From positions 62,001 to 126,000 of the forward strand of contig NZ_BJND01000028.1 of the NCBI RefSeq assembly GCF_006539505.1: 64,000 nt of DNA, written 5' to 3'. Shown here one piece after another: positions 49,597-57,129 of the stretch. The notes under the pieces are model-generated. The model was not told where the DNA came from. It was given only the letters and a program-made list of their open reading frames with translations, and did no database searches. The first letter of the stretch is position 1. Each line of letters starts with the position of its first letter. Source of the stretch: Streptomyces spinoverrucosus (GTDB lineage: Bacteria > Actinomycetota > Actinomycetes > Streptomycetales > Streptomycetaceae). The translations under genes and the position numbers were made by a program.

Positions 49597-50217
49597 ATGG
49601 ACTCCGCAACCCTGATCTCCTTCCTCGCCCTCGACCTGCTGCTGGTGTGCGTACCGGGCGCGGACTGGGCGTATGTGATCTCGGCCGGTCTGCGCGACCG
49701 CTCGCCGGTCACGGCGGTGGCGGGCCTGGTCAGCGGCTATGCGCTGCACACGCTGCTCGCGGCGGCGGGCCTGGCGGTCCTGGTGGCGGGCTCGCCGGTG
49801 CTGCTCACGGCACTGACGGTGGTCGGGGCGGCGTATCTGGTGTGGCTGGGGTGGGGCGTGCTGCGCCGCCCCGGAACGCCGGAGGCCGGGGACGACGCCC
49901 CGGTGGCCGGGCGACGGGTCTTCCTGCGCGGCGCGATGATCAGCGGGCTCAACCCCAAGGGCCTGCTCCTCTACCTCTCGGTACTCCCGCAGTTCCTCGT
50001 CCTCGGGCACGGGCACCTGCCGGTCCCGGCCCAGACCGCCGTCCTCGGGCTGCTGCACATGGCGTGCTGCGCCGTGGTCTACCTCGGCGTCGGCGTCGCG
50101 GCACGCGCGGTGCTGGGGGCGCGCCCGGCGGCGGCGCGGGCGGTGGCCCGGACGTCGGGGGCGGCGATGCTGGGGATCGGCGCGTTTCTCCTCGTACAGC
50201 GGCTGGCGACGCTGTAG
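49597..50217 (+). CDS. LysE/RhtB-family amino-acid exporter
   Basis: This 206-residue membrane protein has six hydrophobic segments and the N-terminal LLLVCVPGADWAYVISAGLRDR, equivalent to the conserved P-G-P/A-D motif of LysE exporters; GAMISGLNPKGLLLYLSVLPQF near residue 110 is also typical. It is divergent from an Lrp/AsnC regulator gene that probably controls it. The exported amino acid cannot be read from sequence. Confidence 0.92.
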   Translation: MDSATLISFLALDLLLVCVPGADWAYVISAGLRDRSPVTAVAGLVSGYALHTLLAAAGLAVLVAGSPVLLTALTVVGAAYLVWLGWGVLRRPGTPEAGDDAPVAGRRVFLRGAMISGLNPKGLLLYLSVLPQFLVLGHGHLPVPAQTAVLGLLHMACCAVVYLGVGVAARAVLGARPAAARAVARTSGAAMLGIGAFLLVQRLATL

Positions 50218-50254
50218 GGAGCTACAGCGGAGAGTCATCTTCGTACGAGCGCGA

Positions 50255-50725
50255 TCACTTTCGTACGAGCCTGAAGACCCGGATCTCGCGCGTCACCCGC
50301 GCCTGATACGTCGCATACGGCGGCCAGAACGCCAGCACCGCCCGCCAGGCCGCCGCCCGCTCCTTCCCCACCAGCAGCCGGGCGGTGACGGGGATGTCCC
50401 GGCCCTTGAAGTTGATCTCGGCGTCCGGATGGGCGAGGAGGTTGTGGGTCCAGGCCGGGTGACCCGTCCGGCCGAAGTTGGAACCGACGAGGATCCAGCT
50501 CCGCCCGCCCTCCTCGGTCATACAGGCGAGCGGCGTACGGCGCCGCTGCCCGCTCCGCGCGCCGGTCGAGGTCAGGATCACGCCCGGCAGCAGCGTCGCG
50601 CTCAGCAGCACCTTGCCGCCGGTCAGGCGGTGGACGGCCCGGTCCAGGGCGGGGACGACGTACGGGGCGACCTTCGCGAAGCCCCGGGTCGAGGAGACCT
50701 TCTGGACGATCCCGGCGACACCCAT
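50255..50725 (-). CDS. Deazaflavin-dependent nitroreductase family protein (second copy)
   Basis: This 156-residue DUF385/Ddn-like protein shows ILTSTGARSGQRRRTPLACM near residues 49-68, WILVGSNFGRTGHPAWTHNL near 76-95 and ATYQARVTREIRVFRLVRK at the end. F420H2 is the likely cofactor. The ATG shares one base with the stop of the acyl-CoA dehydrogenase gene (TGATG), so the two are coupled and both fall under the operators at 51928 and 51979. This suggests the reductase acts in the same catabolic pathway. Confidence 0.88.
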   Translation of the reverse strand: MGVAGIVQKVSSTRGFAKVAPYVVPALDRAVHRLTGGKVLLSATLLPGVILTSTGARSGQRRRTPLACMTEEGGRSWILVGSNFGRTGHPAWTHNLLAHPDAEINFKGRDIPVTARLLVGKERAAAWRAVLAFWPPYATYQARVTREIRVFRLVRK

Positions 50726-51909
50726 CAGACGGCCACCTCCGCCCGCTCGAACAGCCGCGCCGCCTCGGCGGCATGCGCGCGCAGCCGGTGCACCGGCCCG
50801 AACAGCAGCTCGTCACCGGCCGCACGCTTGAAGTACAGGTGGGCGTCGTGCTCCCAGGTGAAACCGATCCCGCCGTGCAGCTGGATGCCCTCGGCAGCGG
50901 CGGTCCGCAGCGCCTCCAGCGACTGCGCGAGCGCCAGCCCGCCGACCCGCTCGCCGTGGCTGGTGGCCCATGCGGCGTAGTACGCCGCCGAACGCGCCGC
51001 CTGCACCTGCACGTACACGTCGGCCAGCCGATGCTTGACCGCCTGGAAGGAGCCGATGGGCCGCCCGAACTGCTCGCGCTGCCCGACGTGTTCGACGGTC
51101 CGTTCCAAGGCGCGGTCGGCGGCACCGACGGCTTCGGCGGCGAGAACGGCGGCGGCGGTGTCGCCGAGCGCGGCGAGGGCGTCGAGGACGTGGGACTGCT
51201 CAGTGCCCAGCAACTCCGCTCTCACGTCCCGCAGTTGGATCCGCGCCCGTGGCCGGGTCGCGTCGAGGGCGGTCTGCCGTACGCGGGTCAGTCCGGCGGC
51301 GTCCCCCGGGACGAGGAACAGCAGCGTCCGCGACCGGGCGAACCCCCCGGTGTGCGCGGCGACGACCAGCAGCCCCGCGCTGTGCCCGTCCAGCACCTGG
51401 TCGACCTCCCCGTACAGCCGCCAGTCACCGTCCGACCGGCGCGCTTGTACGCCCCCTGCCCGGCCGCCGCCCGCCCAGTCGCCCGCGTTGTCGCCGGTCA
51501 GCGCGAGGGCGGTGGCGAGGTGGGGGCCGGGAACGGCGAGGGCGGCGGTGAGGTGGCCGGAGGCGATCCGCGGGAGCAGCTCGGCGCGCTGTGCTGCGGT
51601 CCCGAGGGTGAGGAGGAGGGGTGCGGTGAGGACGGCGGTGGGGATCATTGGCGACGGGGCCAGCGCGCGGCCGGTCTCCTCGGCGGCGAGGGCGAGTTCG
51701 GTCGCCGAGCAGCCGACACCGCCGTACGCCTCGGGGAGGGCGAGGCCGGGCAGGCCGAGCCGTTCGGCGAGGGCGGACCAGAGGGCGGGGTCGTGTCCGG
51801 CCGGGGTGTCGAGGGCGGCGCGGAGCTGCTCGGGGGTGCAGCGGCGGCGGAGCAGTTCACGGAGGGTGCGGCGGATCTCGTCCTGCTCGGGCGTGAAGCT
51901 GGCGTCCAT
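50725..51909 (-). CDS. Acyl-CoA dehydrogenase (FadE-like)
   Basis: The 394-residue flavoprotein has the three-part acyl-CoA dehydrogenase fold: an N-terminal helical domain with LGLPGLALPEAYGGVGCSATE, a middle beta-domain, and a C-terminal domain with QREQFGRPIGSFQAVKHRLA and QLHGGIGFTWEHDAHLYFKR. It should introduce a double bond in an acyl-CoA. The last motif is typical of actinobacterial steroid-type FadE subunits, many of which work as heterotetramers of two different FadE chains, but no second chain is adjacent. The ATG at 51909 has GAGAGGGG upstream. Confidence 0.92.
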   Translation of the reverse strand: MDASFTPEQDEIRRTLRELLRRRCTPEQLRAALDTPAGHDPALWSALAERLGLPGLALPEAYGGVGCSATELALAAEETGRALAPSPMIPTAVLTAPLLLTLGTAAQRAELLPRIASGHLTAALAVPGPHLATALALTGDNAGDWAGGGRAGGVQARRSDGDWRLYGEVDQVLDGHSAGLLVVAAHTGGFARSRTLLFLVPGDAAGLTRVRQTALDATRPRARIQLRDVRAELLGTEQSHVLDALAALGDTAAAVLAAEAVGAADRALERTVEHVGQREQFGRPIGSFQAVKHRLADVYVQVQAARSAAYYAAWATSHGERVGGLALAQSLEALRTAAAEGIQLHGGIGFTWEHDAHLYFKRAAGDELLFGPVHRLRAHAAEAARLFERAEVAV

Positions 51910-51927
51910 GAACGGGCCCCTCTCGAT

Positions 51928-51942
51928 CTGACGGCCTGTCAT
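51928..51942. promoter_or_regulatory. Regulon operator 6 (CTGACG-GCC-TGTCAT, imperfect)
   Basis: Ten of twelve arm positions match the consensus. It lies 18 nt upstream of the acyl-CoA dehydrogenase start, on its side of the divergent promoter region, paired with operator 7. Confidence 0.55.
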
Positions 51943-51978
51943 ATTAGGCCGACGCCGCCCAACCGCCCAGAGCCATTC

Positions 51979-51993
51979 CTGATGTACCGTCAG
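51979..51993. promoter_or_regulatory. Regulon operator 7 (CTGATG-TAC-CGTCAG)
   Basis: One mismatch in the left arm. Only 4 nt separate it from the ATG of the thiolase-like gene at 51998, leaving no room for a ribosome site, so that mRNA may be leaderless with the operator over the -10 region. Confidence 0.7.
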
Positions 51994-51997
51994 AAAC

Positions 51998-53167
51998 ATG
52001 GCTGCTGCTACCCGGAAAGTCGCCGTGGTGGGCGTGTCCCTGTCCGACTGCGGCCGTGTCGATGACGCAACTCCGTACACCCTGCACGCCCAGGCGGCCC
52101 GCCGGGCCCTCGCGGACGCCGGTCTGGACCGGTCGGTCGTCGACGGGTTCGCGTCGGCCGGCACGGGCGTGCTGGCGCCGGTGGAGGTGGCCGAGTATCT
52201 GGGCCTGCGCCCCACCTGGGTCGACTCCACGTCGGTCGGCGGTTCGACGTGGGAGGTGATGGCGGCGCACGCGGCGAACGCGATCGCGGCGGGGCACGCG
52301 CGGGCGGTGCTGCTGGTGTACGGCTCGACGGCCCGCGCGGATGTGAAGGCCGGGCGCCGCACGGGCAATCTCTCCTTCGGCGCGCGCGGGCCGCTGCAGT
52401 TCGAGGTGCCGTACGGCCACACCCTGATCGCCAAGTACGCGATGGCGGCCCGCCGTCACATGATCGAGTACGGGACGACGATCGAGCAGCTGGCGGAGGT
52501 CGCGGTGCAGGCGCGGGCGAACGCGGCACTGAACCCGGAGGCCATGTTCCGCACCCCGATCACCCTCGACGACGTCCTGGACGGCCCGATGATCGCGGAC
52601 CCCTTCACCAAGCTGCACTGCTGCATCCGCTCGGACGGCGGCGCGGCGGTCCTGCTGGCCGCGCAGGACGTCGTACGGGACTGCCGTACCGCTCCGGTGT
52701 GGGTCCTCGGCACCGGCGAGCACGTCTCCCACTCCGCGATGTCCGAGTGGCCGGACTTCACCCGGTCCCCGGCGGCGGTGAGCGGGCGGCTGGCGTTCGA
52801 GCGGGCCGGGGTGCGTCCGGCGGAGATCGACTTCGCGGAGATCTACGACGCCTTCACCTACATGACGCTGGTGACGCTGGAGGACCTGGGCTTCTGCGGG
52901 AAGGGCGAGGGCGGGGCGTTCGTCGAGAAGGGGCGGCTGCTGGTCGAGGGCGGGGAGCTGCCGGTGAACACCGACGGGGGCGGTCTGTCGGCCCAGCATC
53001 CCGGGATGCGCGGACTGTTCCTGCTGGTGGAGGCGGTACGGCAGTTGCGCGGGGAGGCGGGGGCGCGGCAGGTGCGCGGCGCGGACGGGGGGCTGCCGCG
53101 GCTGGGGGTGGCGTCGGGGACGGGGGGCTGGTTCTGCTCCTCGGGGACGGTGGTACTGGGTCGCTGA
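51998..53167 (+). CDS. Thiolase-fold lipid-transfer protein (second Ltp-like copy)
   Basis: The 389-residue protein is a second SCP-x thiolase-like member, with KVAVVGVSLSDCGRV at the start, DSTSVGGSTWEVMAAHAANA near residue 77, EIDFAEIYDAFTYMTLV near 275 and NTDGGGLSAQHPGMRG near 328. It shares the EIYDAFTYM and GGGLS segments with the copy at 42402 but is clearly diverged. No DUF35 gene follows directly; the nearest is at 55953, under the same type of operator. It likely performs a retro-aldol or thiolytic step on a different intermediate. Confidence 0.87.
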   Translation: MAAATRKVAVVGVSLSDCGRVDDATPYTLHAQAARRALADAGLDRSVVDGFASAGTGVLAPVEVAEYLGLRPTWVDSTSVGGSTWEVMAAHAANAIAAGHARAVLLVYGSTARADVKAGRRTGNLSFGARGPLQFEVPYGHTLIAKYAMAARRHMIEYGTTIEQLAEVAVQARANAALNPEAMFRTPITLDDVLDGPMIADPFTKLHCCIRSDGGAAVLLAAQDVVRDCRTAPVWVLGTGEHVSHSAMSEWPDFTRSPAAVSGRLAFERAGVRPAEIDFAEIYDAFTYMTLVTLEDLGFCGKGEGGAFVEKGRLLVEGGELPVNTDGGGLSAQHPGMRGLFLLVEAVRQLRGEAGARQVRGADGGLPRLGVASGTGGWFCSSGTVVLGR

Positions 53168-53242
53168 CGGAACACCGGCCCCGAACGTGGTGTTCTGGTC
53201 GTAGAGGCTGTTCGACGACGACGCCGCTGGAGGAGATTCCGT

Positions 53243-53668
53243 ATGGCACTGACCCGCGAAGAACGCGAGCAGTTCCTGGCCGAGCCGCACATCGCCGCGC
53301 TGGCGGTGGCCGCGGAGGAGGGCCGGGCCCCGCTCAGCGTGCCGATCTGGTACCAGTACGAGCCCGGCGGTGACGCGTGGATCCTGACGGGGCTGGACTC
53401 CCGCAAGCACCGGCTGATCAGCGCGGCCGGTCGCTTCACGCTGATGGTCGACCGGGTGGATCCCACCATCCGCTACGTCTCGGTCGAGGGGCCGGTCGTG
53501 GACACCGTCCCCTTCACAGTCGAGCAGCTGCGCGAGATCTCGGCGCGGTATCTGCCGGCCGAGAAGGTCGAGGAATACGTCGAGTTCTCGTTGAAGAACC
53601 ACGGGGAGATGGTGGTCATCCGGATGCGTCCGGAGCGGTGGGTGTCGTCGGACCTGGGCTCGGTGTAG
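53243..53668 (+). CDS. Pyridoxamine-5'-phosphate-oxidase-like flavin/F420-binding protein
   Basis: This 141-residue split-beta-barrel protein starts LTREEREQFLAEPHIAALAVAAEEG and has PIWYQYEPGGDAWILTG and FTLMVDRVDPTIRYVSVEGP, the pattern of small PPOX/FDOR-B proteins that bind FMN or F420 and reduce small molecules. GGAGGAGATTCC precedes the ATG. It follows the thiolase-like gene on the same strand by 75 nt and may be cotranscribed. Confidence 0.85.
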   Translation: MALTREEREQFLAEPHIAALAVAAEEGRAPLSVPIWYQYEPGGDAWILTGLDSRKHRLISAAGRFTLMVDRVDPTIRYVSVEGPVVDTVPFTVEQLREISARYLPAEKVEEYVEFSLKNHGEMVVIRMRPERWVSSDLGSV

Positions 53669-53709
53669 ACCCCCCGGGCCCACCCGGGGTACCCGCGATA
53701 CTCGACGGC

Positions 53710-54375
53710 ATGGAACCGGATCTTCACGAGCTGCTGAGGTCGCTGCGGGTGTGGGACCCGAAGGTCACGTCCCTGCCGCCGTTCGACCCCGCCGCCGCTC
53801 CCGCCTCGCCGCTCCCGCTCTTCACCACCTGGTTCGCTGATGCAGTGGCGGCGGGGCAGCCGGAACCGCACACCATGTCCCTGGCTACGTCGGACGAAGC
53901 GGGCCTGCCCGATGTACGGACGGTGATGCTGCACGGCGCGGAGGAGGACTGCTGGTCCTTCGCGACGCACGCCAACAGCCGCAAGGGCCGCCAGCTCGCC
54001 GAGCGGCCGTACGCCGCCCTGGGCTTCTACTGGCACGTCCAGGGCCGCCAGATCCGCATCCGCGGCCCGGTCACCACGGCCCCACCGGCCGAGAGCCTGG
54101 CCGACCTGCACGCCCGCTCGACCGGCGCGCTGGCCGCCGCGCTGACCGGGCGGCAGAGCGCGCCGCTGGAGTCCCTGGAGGCCCTGGCGCAGGCGTCGGA
54201 AACGGCGTGGGCCAGGGCCCAGGAGGACCCCGAGGCCCCGTCGCCGACCTGGACGCTGTACCGGCTGCGCGCGGACGAGGTCGAGTTCTTCCAGGGGGAC
54301 GAGCGGCGGCGGCATGTGCGGCTTCGGTACGTCAGGAGGGGTGAGGGCTGGGGCAAGGAACTGCTCTGGCCGTGA
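53710..54375 (+). CDS. Pyridoxine/pyridoxamine 5'-phosphate oxidase-like protein (PdxH type)
   Basis: The 221-residue protein has the PdxH order: EPHTMSLATSDEAGLPDVRT (FMN and substrate binding, about residues 52-71), FATHANSRKGRQL near 83, FYWHVQGRQIRIRGPV near 104 and the C-terminal dimer region with WTLYRLRADEVEFFQGD. Full PdxH enzymes oxidise pyridoxine/pyridoxamine phosphate to PLP; whether the substrate residues are all retained is uncertain, since many Streptomyces paralogues diverge. It ends 12 nt from the convergent acetyltransferase gene. Confidence 0.83.
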   Translation: MEPDLHELLRSLRVWDPKVTSLPPFDPAAAPASPLPLFTTWFADAVAAGQPEPHTMSLATSDEAGLPDVRTVMLHGAEEDCWSFATHANSRKGRQLAERPYAALGFYWHVQGRQIRIRGPVTTAPPAESLADLHARSTGALAAALTGRQSAPLESLEALAQASETAWARAQEDPEAPSPTWTLYRLRADEVEFFQGDERRRHVRLRYVRRGEGWGKELLWP

Positions 54376-54386
54376 GACCGTACGGC

Positions 54387-55271
54387 CTACCGGCCGTCGA
54401 AGGCGTACGTCGCGAACTCCACCACCGGCTCGTAGCCGATCCTCCGATAGAGGGCGTTGCTGGTCGGATTGGCCAGGTCCGTGAAGAGCAGCACCTCCTC
54501 GGCGCCCGCCGCCAGTGCCGCGCGGCTCACCTCGGCCGTCACCGCTCCCGCGTAACCGCGTCGCCGGAAGGGAGCCGGGGTGTAAACGGGCGCCACCCGT
54601 ACCTGACCGGCGATCTCGGGCGTCACGCCGGCCATGGCGACCGGGGTGCCGTCGGGCCTCTCCCAGAGGGTGACGCCGCCGTGGGCGATGCGGGCGTCGG
54701 CCCAGGCGCCCGGGTCCCGGGCCGGATTCCCGCCCACGTCCCTGGTGAACTCGACGTACCAGCGGGCGAGTTGTTCACGGTCCCGCTCGTCCGCCACCCT
54801 CGCCCGGCCCGGCGGGGCGGGCTCCGGGACCGTCAGCGAGCCGAGCCGGTAGAGCAGCTGGCGCCCGCGCAGCGTCGCGACGGCGCCGGTGTGACGTTGC
54901 CAGGCCCCGGCGAAGGCGGCGGCGGTGTCACGGACCCCGGCGACACCGGGAAGCCGCTCCGACCGGGCCGCCAGGTGGGCGGCGAAGGCGTCGGCCTCGT
55001 CGGGGGTGAGGGCGGTGAGGTACAGGCAGTGCGGCGGCGTACGGAAGCAGACCGCTCGTACGGCTCCGGCGCGCTCCAGGAAGCCGAAGAACGGCGGCTC
55101 GTCCCCGTACGTGCGCAGTCCGTGCCTGCGCAGGGCGTCGGTCACGGTGAGGGGAACGGTGTGCAGGGCTGGGCGGGAGCGCAGGAAGGGGCCGACGTGG
55201 GCGAGGAAGGCGTCGAGGTCCTCCGTGAGGGTCCAGGTGGCGGCCGCGTGCTCGCCGGACGCGCGCCTCAC
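54387..55271 (-). CDS. GNAT-family N-acetyltransferase
   Basis: The 294-residue protein carries a C-terminal GNAT domain with VAPVYTPAPFRRRGYAGAVT (acetyl-CoA pyrophosphate loop R-x-x-G-x-A/G, near residue 237) and LFTDLANPTSNALYRRIGY near 268. The N-terminal half looks like a degenerate second acetyltransferase domain. A GTG at 55271 overlaps the TGA of the upstream acetyltransferase gene (55268-55271), so both are coupled. The substrate is unknown. Confidence 0.83.
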   Translation of the reverse strand: MRRASGEHAAATWTLTEDLDAFLAHVGPFLRSRPALHTVPLTVTDALRRHGLRTYGDEPPFFGFLERAGAVRAVCFRTPPHCLYLTALTPDEADAFAAHLAARSERLPGVAGVRDTAAAFAGAWQRHTGAVATLRGRQLLYRLGSLTVPEPAPPGRARVADERDREQLARWYVEFTRDVGGNPARDPGAWADARIAHGGVTLWERPDGTPVAMAGVTPEIAGQVRVAPVYTPAPFRRRGYAGAVTAEVSRAALAAGAEEVLLFTDLANPTSNALYRRIGYEPVVEFATYAFDGR

Positions 55272-55894
55272 GGCTCGTCCACCGCAGCACCGGCCTCCGG
55301 GTCGGTCTCCGGGTCCGTCGCCAGGCGGGCGTGCAGGTGGACGTCGCGGAAGGCGTCCCGGCGGTCCGCCTCCCACATCGCGCCGCGCAGGGTGCCCTCG
55401 TACGGGAAGCCGCAGCGGTCGGCTATGCGGCAGGAGGCCTCGTGGCCCACGGCGTGGCCGAGTTCCAGGCGGTGCATGCCCAGGTCGGTGAGGGCCCAGT
55501 GGGCGGCGAGGGTGAGGGCGCGGGTGGCGGCGCGCCGGCCGCGGGCCTCGGGGAGGATCCAGTAGCCGACGCGGGCGACGCGGAAGACGTGGTCGATCTC
55601 GTTGACGCCGATGTGGCCGAGGGTCGTACCCGTCTCCGCGTCGGTTATGCGGAAGGACGCGCTCGCGCCGTTCGCCGCGTTGTCGGCCTTGGCACGGAGG
55701 GAGGCGCGGGCCGAGGCGAGGTCGGAGACGGGGGCCAGGGGTGTGTTCCAGCGCCGGAAATCCGGGTCGGACAGGCCACGCAGCCAGGTCGCGGCGTCCG
55801 CGTCGGAGGCCGGGTCCCAGCGGCGCAGGCGCAGACCGTGGCCGTACAGCTCGGGGTGCGGGTGGGTGAGGGACCGCGAGTTCATGAGGGCCAT
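55268..55894 (-). CDS. GNAT-family N-acetyltransferase (RimJ/RimL-like)
   Basis: This 208-residue protein has the RimJ/RimL-type arrangement: GLRLRRWDP at the start, TLGHIGVNEI, RVARVGYWILPEARGRRAAT (acetyl-CoA loop, about residues 115-134) and HRLELGHAVGHEASCRIADRCGF with the conserved Asn/His-x-x-S region. It acetylates an N-terminus or small amine. The start is ambiguous between ATGs at 55894 and 55885. It is coupled to the downstream acetyltransferase gene. Confidence 0.82.
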   Translation of the reverse strand: MALMNSRSLTHPHPELYGHGLRLRRWDPASDADAATWLRGLSDPDFRRWNTPLAPVSDLASARASLRAKADNAANGASASFRITDAETGTTLGHIGVNEIDHVFRVARVGYWILPEARGRRAATRALTLAAHWALTDLGMHRLELGHAVGHEASCRIADRCGFPYEGTLRGAMWEADRRDAFRDVHLHARLATDPETDPEAGAAVDEP

Positions 55895-55952
55895 CGACCC
55901 ATTCAATCCCGGCGCTCGCCGCGTTTCACCCTGAATTTCCGGCCGCCGGGTT

Positions 55953-56366
55953 TCACCCCGGATTCGGCTGGATCCGGAAGACCGGGATGCCTTCCCGGAA
56001 GTCGACCTCCAGTGCGGCACCGGCGCGCAGCTCGCCCTCGTCGGCGTAGCCGCCGTACCCGACGATCTCCGTCATCATCCGCGGGCCCTCCGCGAGGTCG
56101 ACGACCGCGGCGACGTACGGGGTGCGTTCGCCGAAGGGTGGGAGGTCGTTGCGGTGGACCACGGACCAGGTGTAGAGGGTGGCGCGGCCGCTCGCCTCCT
56201 CCCAGGTCACGTCCTCGCTCCAGCAGTGCGGGCAGAACTCGCGGGGGTAGTGATGCGCCCGGCCGCACGCCCCGCACCGCCGCACCAGCAGCCGCCCGCG
56301 CGCGGCCGCGTCCCAGTACGTCCGCGTGAAGGCGTCCGTCTCCGGTACGTCGTACCGCGCACTCAC
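55953..56366 (-). CDS. DUF35 OB-fold/zinc-ribbon protein (second copy)
   Basis: The 137-residue protein has the zinc ribbon CGACGRAHHYPREFCPHC (about residues 31-48) and the OB fold with TLYTWSVVHRNDLPPFG and PYVAAVVDLAEGPRMM, the full DUF35 layout. Its GTG overlaps the TGA of the DoxX gene (56363-56366). It is likely the partner of the thiolase-like protein encoded at 51998, 3 kb away, since that one lacks an adjacent DUF35 gene; this is inferred. The promoter is that of the DoxX gene with the operator at 56820. Confidence 0.88.
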   Translation of the reverse strand: MSARYDVPETDAFTRTYWDAAARGRLLVRRCGACGRAHHYPREFCPHCWSEDVTWEEASGRATLYTWSVVHRNDLPPFGERTPYVAAVVDLAEGPRMMTEIVGYGGYADEGELRAGAALEVDFREGIPVFRIQPNPG

Positions 56367-56815
56367 AGGAACCACCCGAGCGCGCCGTCCAGTGACCACG
56401 TCTGCCAGGACATCCCGAACAGCGCGACCGTCGAGATCAGCGCCATCATCAGGTTCTGCCCCTGCTCGGCCCAGTCGTGGATCATGAGCACGAAGTAGAC
56501 GGCGTTCAGCAGCAGCCCGCCGATGAGGGCGATCGGGGTCAGGAAACCGGTGATCAGGCCGAGCCCCAGGGCGAGTTCGGCGTAGGCGACGATGTACGCC
56601 ATCATGCGCGGCCGGGGTGCGACCACGGTCCGGAAGCCCGAACGCACCGCCGTCCAGCGGTGTTTGGCGGCCACGTCGGCGGCCCAGGCGATGCCGGAGC
56701 CGCGTTCGAACCACGCCTTCTTGTCCTTGTGCCGCCAGCTCTCCAGCCACCACAGCCCGAGCCCGATCCGCAGCACGGCCAGCCATTCGGCACCGGTGAG
56801 CCAGATCGCGTCCAT
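56363..56815 (-). CDS. DoxX-like integral membrane protein
   Basis: This 150-residue protein has four hydrophobic segments; the N-terminal WLAVLRIGLGLWWLESWRHK and the later AELALGLGLITGFLTPIALI are typical of DoxX/DoxD (quinol-oxidase small-subunit-like) proteins. Such proteins often accompany oxidative catabolic enzymes. It precedes and overlaps the DUF35 gene. The regulon palindrome ends 4 nt before the ATG with no ribosome site between, suggesting a leaderless mRNA. Confidence 0.82.
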   Translation of the reverse strand: MDAIWLTGAEWLAVLRIGLGLWWLESWRHKDKKAWFERGSGIAWAADVAAKHRWTAVRSGFRTVVAPRPRMMAYIVAYAELALGLGLITGFLTPIALIGGLLLNAVYFVLMIHDWAEQGQNLMMALISTVALFGMSWQTWSLDGALGWFL

Positions 56816-56819
56816 GGAT

Positions 56820-56834
56820 CTGACGGTACGTCAG
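56820..56834. promoter_or_regulatory. Regulon operator 8 (CTGACG-GTA-CGTCAG)
   Basis: A perfect 6-3-6 palindrome lies immediately upstream of the DoxX start at 56815. The 295-nt region beyond it up to 57129 holds no supported gene and must contain the promoters for both the DoxX and the monooxygenase genes. Confidence 0.78.
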
Positions 56835-57129
56835 ATCGTGCGGACGAGGAAGGCCTGTGCGCCACGTGAAGCGCCGGGCAGTGATGCTCAGGACCGTCGC
56901 CATGGGGGCCGGACGTAACACCTCAGAGGGAACTCGTCCCCGAACGCGGCTTCCGTTTCTCCGTCACGGCCGGAGGCCGCCCCACTCGCCCTCACCTCCC
57001 CGGATCGCACACAACCGATCTCCCTGCACCACAAGCCCCACCCACTCCTCCCCCACCCGTGATCGATCCGCAACCAATTCCGGTCTTGACCGAGACCCAT
57101 CAACCCGGCATGTGGTTACGCTCCGGACC

